A stretch of 64,000 nt of DNA from Pseudomonas cuatrocienegasensis (lineage in GTDB: Bacteria; Pseudomonadota; Gammaproteobacteria; Pseudomonadales; Pseudomonadaceae): positions 62,001 to 126,000 of the forward strand of contig NZ_FOFP01000002.1 of assembly GCF_900110925.1 (NCBI RefSeq). Direction: 5' to 3'. Of the stretch, positions 1-8,249 are shown piece by piece (position 1 is the first letter of the stretch; each line of letters opens with the position of its first letter). The notes under the pieces were generated by a model that did not search any database, had not been told where the DNA came from, and saw only the letters and a list, made by a program, of their open reading frames with translations. A program made the position numbers and the translations under genes.

Positions 1-16
1 AAAATACACCACTCAT

Positions 17-649
17 TCAGGCCACCCGCCCCAGATCCAGTTCGCGGTAGCCAGCAGGCTTCAGGGTCAGGCTGTGGTGGGTCGTCAACACCACACTGCC
101 GCCTGCCTCGCAATGCGCGGCCAGGTGCTGTTCAAGCTGCGCCACAGCCGCTTTGTCCAGCGCCGTAAAAGGCTCATCGAGCACCCACAAACGCGGCCCA
201 TCCAGGTACAGTCGAGCCAGGGCCACACGGCGCTGCTGACCGGCCGACAGGGTATGACAGGGAACATCCTCGAAACCTTTCAGGCCGATTGCCGCCAACG
301 CCTGCCAGATAGCACTGCGCGTGGCAGGGTGATGCAGGGCACACAACCAGGCGAGATTTTCTTCCGCGCTTAACAAACCTTTGATACCTGGCGCATGTCC
401 GATCCATAGAAGATTGCGCGCCAGTTCGCTACGCTGACCAGCCAGTGGCTGCCCATTTAGAAGAATGTCCCCGCTGGTGGGTTGCATCAGCCCCGCCAGA
501 AGGCGCAGCAGGCTGGTCTTGCCGCTGCCATTGGGCCCACTGACCTGAAGCATTTCACCGGCGCCGAGACGCAGGTCGAGGTTCTCGAACAGCATCCGCC
601 AGTCCCGCTCGCAGGCAAGGGCGGCCGCTTCAAGAAGGGGGATGGTCAA
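17..649 (-). CDS. ccmA: Heme exporter ATP-binding protein CcmA
   Basis: This is the ATPase of the CcmAB heme/cytochrome c maturation ABC transporter, acting at the inner membrane in release of holo-CcmE. The 210-residue length fits the family. Visible motifs are Walker A GPNGSGKT (residues 38-45), the ABC signature LSAGQ (134-138), Walker B LWVLDEP (154-160) and the switch histidine H191. The reading frame begins at a TTG (649); the nearby ATG at 654 is out of frame and stops at once. An AAGG lies about 10 nt before the TTG, so the start is plausible but not certain. It is divergent from the flagellar genes to its right; the rest of the ccm operon would lie to the left of the window. Confidence 0.93.
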   Translation of the reverse strand: MTIPLLEAAALACERDWRMLFENLDLRLGAGEMLQVSGPNGSGKTSLLRLLAGLMQPTSGDILLNGQPLAGQRSELARNLLWIGHAPGIKGLLSAEENLAWLCALHHPATRSAIWQALAAIGLKGFEDVPCHTLSAGQQRRVALARLYLDGPRLWVLDEPFTALDKAAVAQLEQHLAAHCEAGGSVVLTTHHSLTLKPAGYRELDLGRVA

Positions 650-670
650 GGCATGGGTACCTTATGCTGT

Positions 671-697
671 TCAAGTCGGCAGAGTCTTGGCCGCTAT
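671..697 (+). promoter_or_regulatory. Possible sigma-28 (FliA) promoter for the FliK-like/FlhB-like pair
   Basis: TCAA at 671-674, exactly 15 nt, then GCCGCTAT at 690-697. This resembles the FliA consensus TAAA-N15-GCCGATAA with one mismatch in the -35 and two in the -10. It lies 90 nt upstream of the gene starting at 788. A TATACT at 695-700 could instead be a sigma-70 -10 box. The promoter is inferred from pattern only. Confidence 0.4.
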
Positions 698-787
698 ACT
701 GACGCATGCTGACCCGGACGGGGCGGCATTATACATGCCGTACCCTGTGCCCCGCAGTGGCCTTTTTCGACAGGTTGTAACCCGCCG

Positions 788-2332
788 ATGAGTGAAATCA
801 GCACACCGCGCGCCCTACCGCCGGTCTCCCCGAGCAATCGTCCGAACCCGGTTGCCAACGAGCTTGCGGTGAAGTTGCTGCAGCCCCTCGATGGCCTTAT
901 GGCCAGCGGTGAGAGCGCCAAGGCAGAAGTCGTCGGCCTCAAGGAAGTGGCGCAGAACTTCCAGTTGCTGCTGCGCCTGACCCTGGACAGTGGCCGCCAG
1001 GCGACCCTCACCGCCACCAGCACTCGACCACTCTTCGAAGGCACCACCCTGGCGGTTACCGCCCTCTCCGACACGCGCCTGGCGGTCAGCCTGTTGGCCG
1101 GCGGCGACCCGGCGCTGACCCGGCTCGACCTGAGCCAGCTGCCCAGCGGCACGCTGCTGCAGGCCAAGGTACTGAGCAGCGAGCTGGCCAACCCTGGGAC
1201 TGCAGGTCAAGCGATCTACAAGGTGCTGGCCAACCTGCTTAACACCCCACTGGCCGGCAGCAAGCTTGCCCTGGAAACCCCACTGGCACTGGTCCCCGGC
1301 AGCCTGCTCAGCGCACGGGTAGATGACAGCCAGGCACTCACCTTTCTGCCCCTGAGCAGCCGCCTGGGCCAGCTCGAACTCAGCCAGCAGCTCGGCGGCC
1401 AACTGGCGCGCCAAGGCTCGCTCGACGGCTTGTTCAAGGCATTGCAGAGCATAGGTAACCAGAACGGTCTACCCGATGGTTTGCGCGGCAGTATCGACAA
1501 GCTTCTCGGCGCCCTGCCCGACGCGGGCCAATTGAGCACGGCCAAGGGCCTGGGCAAGGCACTCGAAGACAGCGGCCTGCTGCTCGAGCAAAAACTTCTC
1601 GGCGGGCAGAGCGCCAGCCTGCCAACCGACCTCAAGGCCAACCTGCTGCGCCTGATCGGCCAACTGATGCCCAACCTGGGCAGCGCCTCGCCGTTGGCGC
1701 CGGGCAACCTGGGCGGCACCCTGGCTCAGGCGCTGCCGGTGTTTGCCCGCAATGCCCTGGGAGCTCTCGGCCAGGGGACGCCACGCCAGCAAGCGCTGAG
1801 TTTCCCCCTGCCCTCTCGGCTGCTAGCCGACCTGGAAGGCGAAGCCGATCTGGAAACCCTGCTCAAACTGGCCGCCGCCGCCGTCTCACGTCTGCAGACC
1901 CACCAGCTGTCCAGCCTGGCACAGACCCAGGTCGGCCCCGATGGCAATCTGTTGACCACCTGGCAACTGGAGTTGCCCATGCGCAATCAGCAGGAACTGG
2001 TGCCGATCCAGTTGAAAATCCAGCGCGACGAGCCCCAGGAGAGCACCAAGGATGAACCTCGTGAAGCGTTCTGGCGTGTCGAGCTGGCCTTTGACCTCGA
2101 CCCGCTCGGCCCCCTGCAGGTCCAGGTGCAGTTGATGCGTGGCAACCTGTCCAGCCAGTTGTGGGCCGAACGGGCGAGCACGGCACGGCTGATTGATGCT
2201 GAACTGGATAACCTGCGCGAGCGTTTCACCAGCGCCGGGCTCACGGTCAGTGAACTGGCCTGCCGCCAGGGCGTGCCCCCCCAAGGTCCCCGCACGACCC
2301 TGGAACAACGCTGGGTGGATGAAACCGCATGA
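788..2332 (+). CDS. FliK-like flagellar hook-length control domain protein (accessory copy)
   Basis: A 514-residue, Leu/Ala/Gly-rich protein whose last ~130 residues resemble the FliK C-terminal (Flg_hook) domain, with alternating hydrophobic strands such as FWRVELAFDLDPLGPLQVQVQLM and a final RLIDAELDNLRERFTSAGL helix. No signal peptide or membrane segment is visible. The canonical fliK is a separate gene at 23346-24596, so this is a second, divergent FliK-like protein. It overlaps the next gene by 4 nt (ATGA), and that gene resembles the FlhB cytoplasmic switch domain. FliK acts on FlhB in the classical system, so the pair probably works together. Its exact role is not established from sequence. 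Confidence 0.8.
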   Translation: MSEISTPRALPPVSPSNRPNPVANELAVKLLQPLDGLMASGESAKAEVVGLKEVAQNFQLLLRLTLDSGRQATLTATSTRPLFEGTTLAVTALSDTRLAVSLLAGGDPALTRLDLSQLPSGTLLQAKVLSSELANPGTAGQAIYKVLANLLNTPLAGSKLALETPLALVPGSLLSARVDDSQALTFLPLSSRLGQLELSQQLGGQLARQGSLDGLFKALQSIGNQNGLPDGLRGSIDKLLGALPDAGQLSTAKGLGKALEDSGLLLEQKLLGGQSASLPTDLKANLLRLIGQLMPNLGSASPLAPGNLGGTLAQALPVFARNALGALGQGTPRQQALSFPLPSRLLADLEGEADLETLLKLAAAAVSRLQTHQLSSLAQTQVGPDGNLLTTWQLELPMRNQQELVPIQLKIQRDEPQESTKDEPREAFWRVELAFDLDPLGPLQVQVQLMRGNLSSQLWAERASTARLIDAELDNLRERFTSAGLTVSELACRQGVPPQGPRTTLEQRWVDETA

Positions 2333-2652
2333 AACAGCCGACACCACGCCAGGCCATTGCCCTCAATTACGACGGGCAGAACGCTCCGGTGCTCAGCGCA
2401 AAGGGCGATGACGAACTGGCCGAAGCGATCCTCGCGATCGCCCGTGAGTACGAAGTGCCGATCTATGAGAATGCCGACCTGGTGCGTCTGCTGGCGCGGC
2501 TGGAATTGGGCGAAGCGATTCCCGAACAGCTCTACCGCTGCATCGCTGAAATCATTGCCTTTGCCTGGTATTTGAAGGGCAAGTCGCCCAAGGGTTTTAC
2601 CGGGGAGCGCGACGTCGCCCCGCCCCTGCGACGCTTGAAGGCACCGCAGTAA
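2329..2652 (+). CDS. FlhB C-terminal-domain-like protein (EscU/YscU/FlhB switch family, no membrane part)
   Basis: 107 residues matching only the cytoplasmic FlhB_C region. The order AIALNYDG, APVLSAKG, LAEAILAIAREYEVPIYENADLVRLL and IPEQLYRCIAEIIAFAW parallels residues after the NPTH site of full FlhB. The autocleavage motif NPTH is absent (the equivalent stretch reads TPRQ) and there are no transmembrane helices. It therefore looks like a pre-processed, soluble FlhB switch domain. It is translationally coupled to the FliK-like gene (ATGA overlap at 2329). The full-length flhB is at 17678-18814. A role in export substrate specificity is inferred. Confidence 0.85.
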   Translation: MKQPTPRQAIALNYDGQNAPVLSAKGDDELAEAILAIAREYEVPIYENADLVRLLARLELGEAIPEQLYRCIAEIIAFAWYLKGKSPKGFTGERDVAPPLRRLKAPQ

Positions 2653-2662
2653 AGAGCAAGAC

Positions 2663-3073
2663 TCAGGATTTTTGCAGGCGTGACTGGTGTAACCGGCTAA
2701 TGAGTTCGGCCTCGGCCTTGCTCAGGCCACAGGACTGGGTCAGGTCGTCGACACTGGCCCCCAGGCCAACCAGCCGCGCAGCCTGGGTAAAGGACAGGCT
2801 GCTGGGGTCACGCTGCTCAATCTGGTTGAGCTTGTCCGGTAGCGGCGCGACGGTGCGGCGCAACTCATACAACTCCTCACCCATGCGCACACTGCCTGTG
2901 AGATAGGTATCCAGGCGCTTGGCCAGATCCTTGATGCGCTGGTCGCGCTGAGCATCGCGCTCAGCCTGCAAACGCGCGGCGAGGCGTTGCTGTTGCATCA
3001 ACCAGACACAAGCCATCGCCAGCCCCATGCAGACCAGGCCCAGCGCCACGAGTGCAATAACCAGCGGGATCAC
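2663..3073 (-). CDS. DUF2802 membrane-anchored protein
   Basis: A 136-residue protein with one N-terminal hydrophobic helix (about residues 2-26), a charged coiled-coil stretch rich in Arg/Gln (30-75), and a C-terminal ~50-residue segment predicted to fold as a small helix-turn-helix-like module (FTQAARLVGLGASVDDLTQ to AELISRLHQS). This is the DUF2802 arrangement regularly found beside cheW in Pseudomonas motility clusters. It converges on the plus-strand pair to its left and is the last gene of the leftward chemotaxis transcript. No function can be assigned from the sequence. Confidence 0.75.
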   Translation of the reverse strand: MIPLVIALVALGLVCMGLAMACVWLMQQQRLAARLQAERDAQRDQRIKDLAKRLDTYLTGSVRMGEELYELRRTVAPLPDKLNQIEQRDPSSLSFTQAARLVGLGASVDDLTQSCGLSKAEAELISRLHQSRLQKS

Positions 3074-3107
3074 GCGCGCGCCCCCACAGCCTGCACTCGT
3101 GCCGGCA

Positions 3108-3587
3108 TCAGATGCTCTCCAGCTCGGACCACTCTTCCTCGCTCATCATCTTGTCCAACTCAACCAGAATCAGCAGCTCGCCGTTCTTGTTGCACACGCC
3201 CTGAATGAACTTGGCCGACTCATCGTTACCGACGTTAGGCGCGGTTTCGACTTCGGACTGCCGCAGATAGACCACTTCGGCGACGCTGTCGACCAGGATG
3301 CCGACCACCTGCTTGTCCGCCTCGATGATCACGATACGGGTGTTGTCGGTCACATCCGCCGAGTCCAGACCAAAGCGCTGACGGGTGTCGATCACCGTGA
3401 CTACGTTACCGCGCAGGTTGATGATACCCAGCACATAACTCGGCGCCCCAGGCACCGGCGCGATCTCGGTGTAGCGCAGCACTTCCTGTACCTGCATCAC
3501 GTTGATGCCATAGGTTTCATTGTCCAGGCGGAAGGTGACCCATTGCAGAATCGGATCTTCAGCGCCTTGAGCAGAACTTTTCTTCAT
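3108..3587 (-). CDS. cheW: Chemotaxis coupling protein CheW
   Basis: A 159-residue single CheW (SH3-like) domain protein that couples receptors to CheA in the chemosensory array. Typical features are the opening ILQWVTFRLDNETYGINV, VQEVLRYTEIAPVPGAP, YVLGIINLRGNVVTVID, and the C-terminal FIQGVCNKNGELLILVELD. Length and layout match canonical CheW. It lies between the DUF2802 gene and the CheW-like parP gene, within the same minus-strand chemotaxis block as CheA. Confidence 0.95.
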   Translation of the reverse strand: MKKSSAQGAEDPILQWVTFRLDNETYGINVMQVQEVLRYTEIAPVPGAPSYVLGIINLRGNVVTVIDTRQRFGLDSADVTDNTRIVIIEADKQVVGILVDSVAEVVYLRQSEVETAPNVGNDESAKFIQGVCNKNGELLILVELDKMMSEEEWSELESI

Positions 3588-3688
3588 GTCCCTAGCCTCG
3601 TCATTGACCGCATGGTGCGGCGTGAGCGGGTTGGCCCGCTGTCTTTACCTGTTCTATACCACGCGAGCCGCTAAGGCGCGCGCATCAT

Positions 3689-4522
3689 TCAATGCAGCTG
3701 TCCCTTAGCCATACGCTTGGCCGCGCCGCTGGCGATCAGCTCGGCCAGAGCAGCGACGTCGAGTAATGCACACATGTGCTCGATTACCGTACCGGCCAAC
3801 CAGGGGCGCTGGGTACGCTGGCTGCGCCACTTGATCTCAGCAGGGTCCAGACGAATCGAACGACTGACCTGATGCACGGCCAGCCCCCACTCGTAGCCTT
3901 GCACGGAGATCACGTACTGCAAACCTTCGCGGAAATCATCACGATAACGATCCGGCATGACCCAACGGGCCGTGTCCAGCACTTTCAGATTTCCGCTCTG
4001 CGACGGCAGTATGCCGAGAAACCAGTCCGGCTGACCAAACAGTGGGGTCAGGTCCTGGCCAGCCAACGGATAGATCGAGCCGAGGCATACCAGCGGCACC
4101 GCCAGGGTCAGGCCAGCGACATCGAATAGCAGGCACTCGAAAGGCTCTTGCGCCCACTCGGGGCGACCGTCGAGACGCAACGGAGCCGCAACCGTGCCCT
4201 CAACCGGCAGCGGGCTCAACTGTACCAAGGGCTCAATCAGAGGCGTAGCCGCGGCCGAGGCTTGCACCTCTACCGCGATGCGTGCGACCGGGCTTGGCGG
4301 CTGCAGCGTAACAACCTGAGCGGACGGTGCTGGGGCGGGCACAACTATTTGTGGGTGAGCCTCCATATGCGCATCACGCACTTGTTCTTCAAGCACCGCC
4401 GCCTCGAACTCATCCAGGCCGACACTTTCAGCCAGCTCAATGGCGGCCTCCTGCAGCAAACCGTCAAGGTAGGACTGCAGTGCCAGTTGCGGGCGTGTAG
4501 CGGTGGCAAGGGGACGACTCAT
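3689..4522 (-). CDS. parP: ParP-like CheW-domain protein (chemotaxis array tether)
   Basis: 277 residues. The N-terminal ~120 are a Pro/Ala/Val-rich extension and the C-terminal ~150 form a CheW-like domain (ECLLFDVAGLTLAVPLVCLGSIYPL, WFLGILPSQSGNLKVLDTARWVMP, GYEWGLAVHQVSRSIRL). In Vibrio, ParP has this build: its domain integrates into CheA arrays and it is tethered to the pole through the ATPase ParC. The adjacent ParA-type gene (4611-5399) is the expected ParC partner, so ParP is the best assignment. It is not a simple second CheW because of the long extension. Confidence 0.8.
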   Translation of the reverse strand: MSRPLATATRPQLALQSYLDGLLQEAAIELAESVGLDEFEAAVLEEQVRDAHMEAHPQIVVPAPAPSAQVVTLQPPSPVARIAVEVQASAAATPLIEPLVQLSPLPVEGTVAAPLRLDGRPEWAQEPFECLLFDVAGLTLAVPLVCLGSIYPLAGQDLTPLFGQPDWFLGILPSQSGNLKVLDTARWVMPDRYRDDFREGLQYVISVQGYEWGLAVHQVSRSIRLDPAEIKWRSQRTQRPWLAGTVIEHMCALLDVAALAELIASGAAKRMAKGQLH

Positions 4523-4610
4523 TGGGGCATTCCGCGCGAAGTTTCTGTACAGGCTATCGGCCAGAGTCCCTCGAGACTTGAGGACCCAATATCAGCATAG
4601 ACGCTCATGC

Positions 4611-5399
4611 TCAGGCTACCTGCGCCGATGGCTGTTGTGCCACTAGGTGCTTGAGCAATGCCCGATAGGCGATAACGCCACGGCTGTTGCTATCGAAACG
4701 TGAAGGCGTAACACCGGCCCGGCTGGCATCGCGCAACCGCGTATCCACAGGGATGTAGGCCGGCCACAGGTGCTCGGGATAGGCCGCACGCAACGCTCGC
4801 AACGTGCTCATGGATGCCTGGGTACGGCGATCGAAGAGTGTCGGCACAATGGTGTAGGGCAGTGCCTGCTTGCGCGAACGGTTGATCATCGCCAGCGTGC
4901 TGACCATTCGCTCCAGCCCCTTGACCGCCAGAAACTCGGTCTGCACCGGGATCACCAACTGCTGGCTGGCCGCCAGGGCATTGACCATCAACACCCCGAG
5001 CAGCGGAGGACTGTCGATAACCGCGTGATCAAAGTCCTGCCACAGCTGCGCCAGGCTTTTCGCGATCACTAGCCCCAGACCACTCTGACCGGGCGACTGA
5101 CGCTCAAGAGTAGCCAGCGCAGTACTTGATGGCAGCAGCGAGATCCGCTCGTGACTGGTGGGCAACAACAATTGCCCAGGTAAACCCTGCGGTACCGCGC
5201 CCTGGTGCTGAAAAAGGTCGAAACAGCTATTTTCCAGAGCATCCGGGTCATGCCCAAAGTAGCTGGTCATCGACCCGTGGGGGTCCAGATCGACCACGAC
5301 CACGCGCTTGCCAGCATCGGCCAGCAATCCGGCAAGGGCAATGGTACTGGTGGTTTTGCCGACTCCACCTTTTTGATTGGCTACAGCCCAGACTCTCAT
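4611..5399 (-). CDS. parC: ParA-family ATPase ParC (polar positioning of chemotaxis arrays)
   Basis: A 262-residue deviant-Walker ATPase beginning MRVWAVANQKGGVGKTT, with the signature Lys and P-loop in KGGVGKTT, switch I VVVDLDPHGSMTSYFG and Walker B FDHAVIDSPPLLGVLMVNAL. I chose the ATG at 5399 because the family starts just before the P-loop; the 60 residues upstream in the same frame are basic, low-quality sequence. ParC-type ATPases place chemotaxis arrays at the cell pole. Sitting next to parP and the che genes, rather than beside parB or at an origin, argues against chromosome partition. Confidence 0.85.
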   Translation of the reverse strand: MRVWAVANQKGGVGKTTSTIALAGLLADAGKRVVVVDLDPHGSMTSYFGHDPDALENSCFDLFQHQGAVPQGLPGQLLLPTSHERISLLPSSTALATLERQSPGQSGLGLVIAKSLAQLWQDFDHAVIDSPPLLGVLMVNALAASQQLVIPVQTEFLAVKGLERMVSTLAMINRSRKQALPYTIVPTLFDRRTQASMSTLRALRAAYPEHLWPAYIPVDTRLRDASRAGVTPSRFDSNSRGVIAYRALLKHLVAQQPSAQVA

Positions 5400-5451
5400 G
5401 ATTTCATCCTCCCGGACGGAACAACCCCGACCGAGACATGGCGCCAGCCCT

Positions 5452-6321
5452 TCATGGAACTGGTGACGGGGGATTGACGGTACCCGCTTGCGGGACCTGT
5501 GCGTCAGGCGTCGCTGCAGGTTGTGTGCCAGCGCGCCGCAGTGCCGCATCCGGCTGCGCGTTACCACTGCCGACGCCACTCACACTGCGCCGTATATCCA
5601 GGTTACGCGATACCACTAAAACCACTCGACGGTTGCGTGCCCGGCCTTCAGCGGTGGCGTTGTCAGCAACCGGCTGAAACTCACCATACCCCACTGCCGC
5701 CATGCGACTGGGTTTAACCCCGTCCAGGGTGAGCATACGCACGATACTCGCCGCCCGCGCCGTCGACAGCTCCCAGTTGGTTGGAAACTGCGCGGTCTGA
5801 ATGGGCAGGTTATCGGTGAAACCCTCTACATGCACCGGATTTTCATAAGGTGCCAGAATTTTGGCTATCTTTTCGATAATGTCGAATGCCGCATTGTTCG
5901 GCAAGGCATCACCACTGGAAAACAGCAAACTGGAACTGAGCTCGATCTCGATCCACAACTCATTGCCGCGCACGGTCAACTGATCGCTGGCGATCAGATC
6001 GCCGAAGGCTTCTCGAACACTGTCAGCGATGTTCTGCAGAGTGTCGGAAGCAGCGCCCTGACTCTGTTCCTCGACCAGCGAACGGTCAGGCTCGGTAGTG
6101 CGCGGGCGCTCTTCGCCGATCGGGATCGGCTTGATCGCACGGTCCGGCTGGTTGAAAACGCCCGTCAGGCTTTCCGAGAGAATTTTATATTTGCCGTCAT
6201 TGATCGAGGAAATCGAGTACATGACAACGAAAAAAGCGAATAGCAGCGTGATGAAGTCAGCGTAGGACACCAGCCAACGCTCGTGGTTTTCATGCTCTTC
6301 CTGGTGACGGCGACGGGCCAT
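5452..6321 (-). CDS. motD: Flagellar motor stator protein MotD
   Basis: A 289-residue MotB-family stator protein. It has one membrane helix near the N-terminus (about residues 18-38, WLVSYADFITLLFAFFVVMY) containing the proton-accepting Asp, then a linker and an OmpA-like peptidoglycan-binding domain (about 120-240, with VEGFTDNLP and NWELSTARAASIVRML). The C-terminal ~45 residues are a Gln/Pro/Ala tail. With MotC immediately upstream it forms the second stator of Pseudomonas, which has both MotAB and MotCD. Confidence 0.93.
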   Translation of the reverse strand: MARRRHQEEHENHERWLVSYADFITLLFAFFVVMYSISSINDGKYKILSESLTGVFNQPDRAIKPIPIGEERPRTTEPDRSLVEEQSQGAASDTLQNIADSVREAFGDLIASDQLTVRGNELWIEIELSSSLLFSSGDALPNNAAFDIIEKIAKILAPYENPVHVEGFTDNLPIQTAQFPTNWELSTARAASIVRMLTLDGVKPSRMAAVGYGEFQPVADNATAEGRARNRRVVLVVSRNLDIRRSVSGVGSGNAQPDAALRRAGTQPAATPDAQVPQAGTVNPPSPVP

Positions 6322-6333
6322 GTTTCACTCCAT

Positions 6334-7074
6334 TCAATCCATGAAACCTTGCAGTTTCAATTCAATGGAGCGCGGGTTCTCGCCTTCGGCAATCGACAGA
6401 ATGCCTTCGAGGAGCATTTCCCGGTAGCAGGACTGACGCAGGGCCAGCGCCTTGAGCTTGCTGCCAATCGGTAACAGCAGCAAGTTCGCAAAACCGACAC
6501 CGTAAATGGTCGCGACGAAGGCCACGGCGATACCACTGCCAAGCATGCTCGGATCAGCCAGGTTACCCATCACGTGAATCAAACCCATCACCGCACCGAT
6601 GATGCCAATGGTCGGCGCATAGCCGCCCATGCATTCAAAGACCTTGGCGGCCTGGATATCACGGCTTTCCTGAGTGTACATATCAACCTCAAGGATGCTG
6701 CGAATGGCTTCAGGCTCGGCGCCATCGACCAGCAACTGAAGCCCTTTGCGCGCATAGGGATCGGCCTCGACATCGGCGACGGCCTCAAGGCCAAGCAAGC
6801 CCTCCTTTCGCGCAGTCATGCTCCAGGCAACCACTCGATTGATCCCGCCCTGCAGGTCGACCCGCGGCGGAAAGAAAATCCAGCGCAAGATCGCCAGCGC
6901 GCGCTTGAACGCACTGATGGGTGTTTGCAGAAAAGCAGCACCCAAGGTGCCGCCAATCACGATGAGCGCCGCTGGGCCATTGAGCAGTGCACCAACATGG
7001 CCGCCCTCAAGGTAATTGCCTCCCAGGATCGCCACGAACGCGAGTATGACCCCGATGAGACTCAGTACATCCAT
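6334..7074 (-). CDS. motC: Flagellar motor stator protein MotC
   Basis: A 246-residue MotA-family protein with four membrane segments: two near the N-terminus (about 2-22 and 32-52) and two near the C-terminus (about 148-168 and 180-200). A cytoplasmic loop between them carries the charged residues that contact FliG. The C-terminal tail IAEGENPRSIELKLQGFMD is typical. It precedes motD by 12 nt and overlaps the end of cheB (TGATG at 7074), so the three are translationally linked. Confidence 0.94.
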   Translation of the reverse strand: MDVLSLIGVILAFVAILGGNYLEGGHVGALLNGPAALIVIGGTLGAAFLQTPISAFKRALAILRWIFFPPRVDLQGGINRVVAWSMTARKEGLLGLEAVADVEADPYARKGLQLLVDGAEPEAIRSILEVDMYTQESRDIQAAKVFECMGGYAPTIGIIGAVMGLIHVMGNLADPSMLGSGIAVAFVATIYGVGFANLLLLPIGSKLKALALRQSCYREMLLEGILSIAEGENPRSIELKLQGFMD

Positions 7075-8198
7075 CAGATACAGGTCTCAGCCAGGTGCCG
7101 GCCGATGTGATCGAGAGGATAGACCGCATCAGCCAGATTGGCCTTCACCACGGCCATCGGCATGCCGTAGATCACACAACTGGCTTCGTCCTGCGCCCAC
7201 ACCTGACTGCCGCCCTGCTTGAGCAAGCGCGCACCTTCACGTCCGTCAGCGCCCATGCCGGTCAGCACCACGGCGAGCACCTTGTCGTTATACGACTTGG
7301 CAGCCGAACCGAAGGTGATATCAACGCAGGGCTTGTAATTCAGCCGCTCGTCACCGGGAAGAATTTTGATCACGCCACGTCCATCGATCATCATCTGCTT
7401 ACCGCCCGGGGCCAGCAGCGCCAGACCAGGCCGCAGCACATCACCGTCTTCAGCCTCCTTGACACTGATACGGCAGAGCTTGTCCAGACGCTCAGCAAAG
7501 GCCTTGGTAAAGGCGGCAGGCATGTGCTGGATCAGCACGATGGGCGCAGGAAAATTCGCCGGCAATTGGGTCAGTACCCGCTGCAAGGCAACCGGCCCAC
7601 CAGTCGAGGTGCCGATAGCGACCAGCTTATAGGCCTTGCGTTTGGGGGCTGGGCTGGTGCTGGAAGAGGCTGAACTCGAGGGTGCGGGCGCAGCAGCATT
7701 AGTCGGGCTGCTGACAGGGCGTGTCAGCGCCGCAGGCGCTGGCGGCTTTCCCACGACGGGCGCGCTCGACGGCATCGGCGCACTGCTGATACTGCGTCTG
7801 TTGCTACGGGCAATGCTGTGGACCTTCTCGCACAACAGCTGTTTGACCTTCTCCGGGTTGCGCGAAATATCCTCGAAATTCTTCGGCAGGAAATCCACGG
7901 CACCGGCATCCAGCGCATCCAGGGTCACTCGAGCGCCTTCATGGGTCAGCGAGGAAAACATCAACACCGGGGTCGGGCAACGCTGCATGATCGTCCGCAC
8001 GGCCGTGATGCCATCCATCATGGGCATCTCGTAATCCATGGTAATCACATCGGGCTTGAGTGCGAGGGCCTGGTCAATGGCCTCGCGCCCGTTGGTAGCA
8101 GTGCCCACGACCTGGATATTCGGATCGGCGGAGAGAATTTCCGAGACGCGCCGGCGAAAGAAGCCCGAATCGTCCACCACCAGAACCTTGACAGCCAT
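7074..8198 (-). CDS. cheB: Chemotaxis protein-glutamate methylesterase/deamidase CheB
   Basis: 374 residues. A receiver domain (1-120, acidic pair D10/D11, phospho-acceptor D55 in VITMDYEMP), then a Ser/Pro/Ala-rich linker (about 135-188), then the methylesterase domain with catalytic S198 (IGTSTGG), H225 (LIQHMP) and D318 (GMGADG). It removes methyl groups from chemoreceptors for adaptation. I chose the ATG at 8198 because it has an AGGAGT ribosome site 5-6 nt upstream and begins with the receiver strand AVKVLVVDD; a longer frame to 8243 adds only unrelated residues. Confidence 0.95.
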   Translation of the reverse strand: MAVKVLVVDDSGFFRRRVSEILSADPNIQVVGTATNGREAIDQALALKPDVITMDYEMPMMDGITAVRTIMQRCPTPVLMFSSLTHEGARVTLDALDAGAVDFLPKNFEDISRNPEKVKQLLCEKVHSIARSNRRSISSAPMPSSAPVVGKPPAPAALTRPVSSPTNAAAPAPSSSASSSTSPAPKRKAYKLVAIGTSTGGPVALQRVLTQLPANFPAPIVLIQHMPAAFTKAFAERLDKLCRISVKEAEDGDVLRPGLALLAPGGKQMMIDGRGVIKILPGDERLNYKPCVDITFGSAAKSYNDKVLAVVLTGMGADGREGARLLKQGGSQVWAQDEASCVIYGMPMAVVKANLADAVYPLDHIGRHLAETCI

Positions 8199-8249
8199 AA
8201 ACACTCCTAAAGCGCACCTGGCTGATACCAGGCACGCGAACAATCACAA

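Noticed and set aside
5400..5579. Extended ParC start with 60 more N-terminal residues
   Set aside because: ParA-family proteins begin just before the P-loop; the extension is basic and lacks similarity, and the ATG at 5399 fits.
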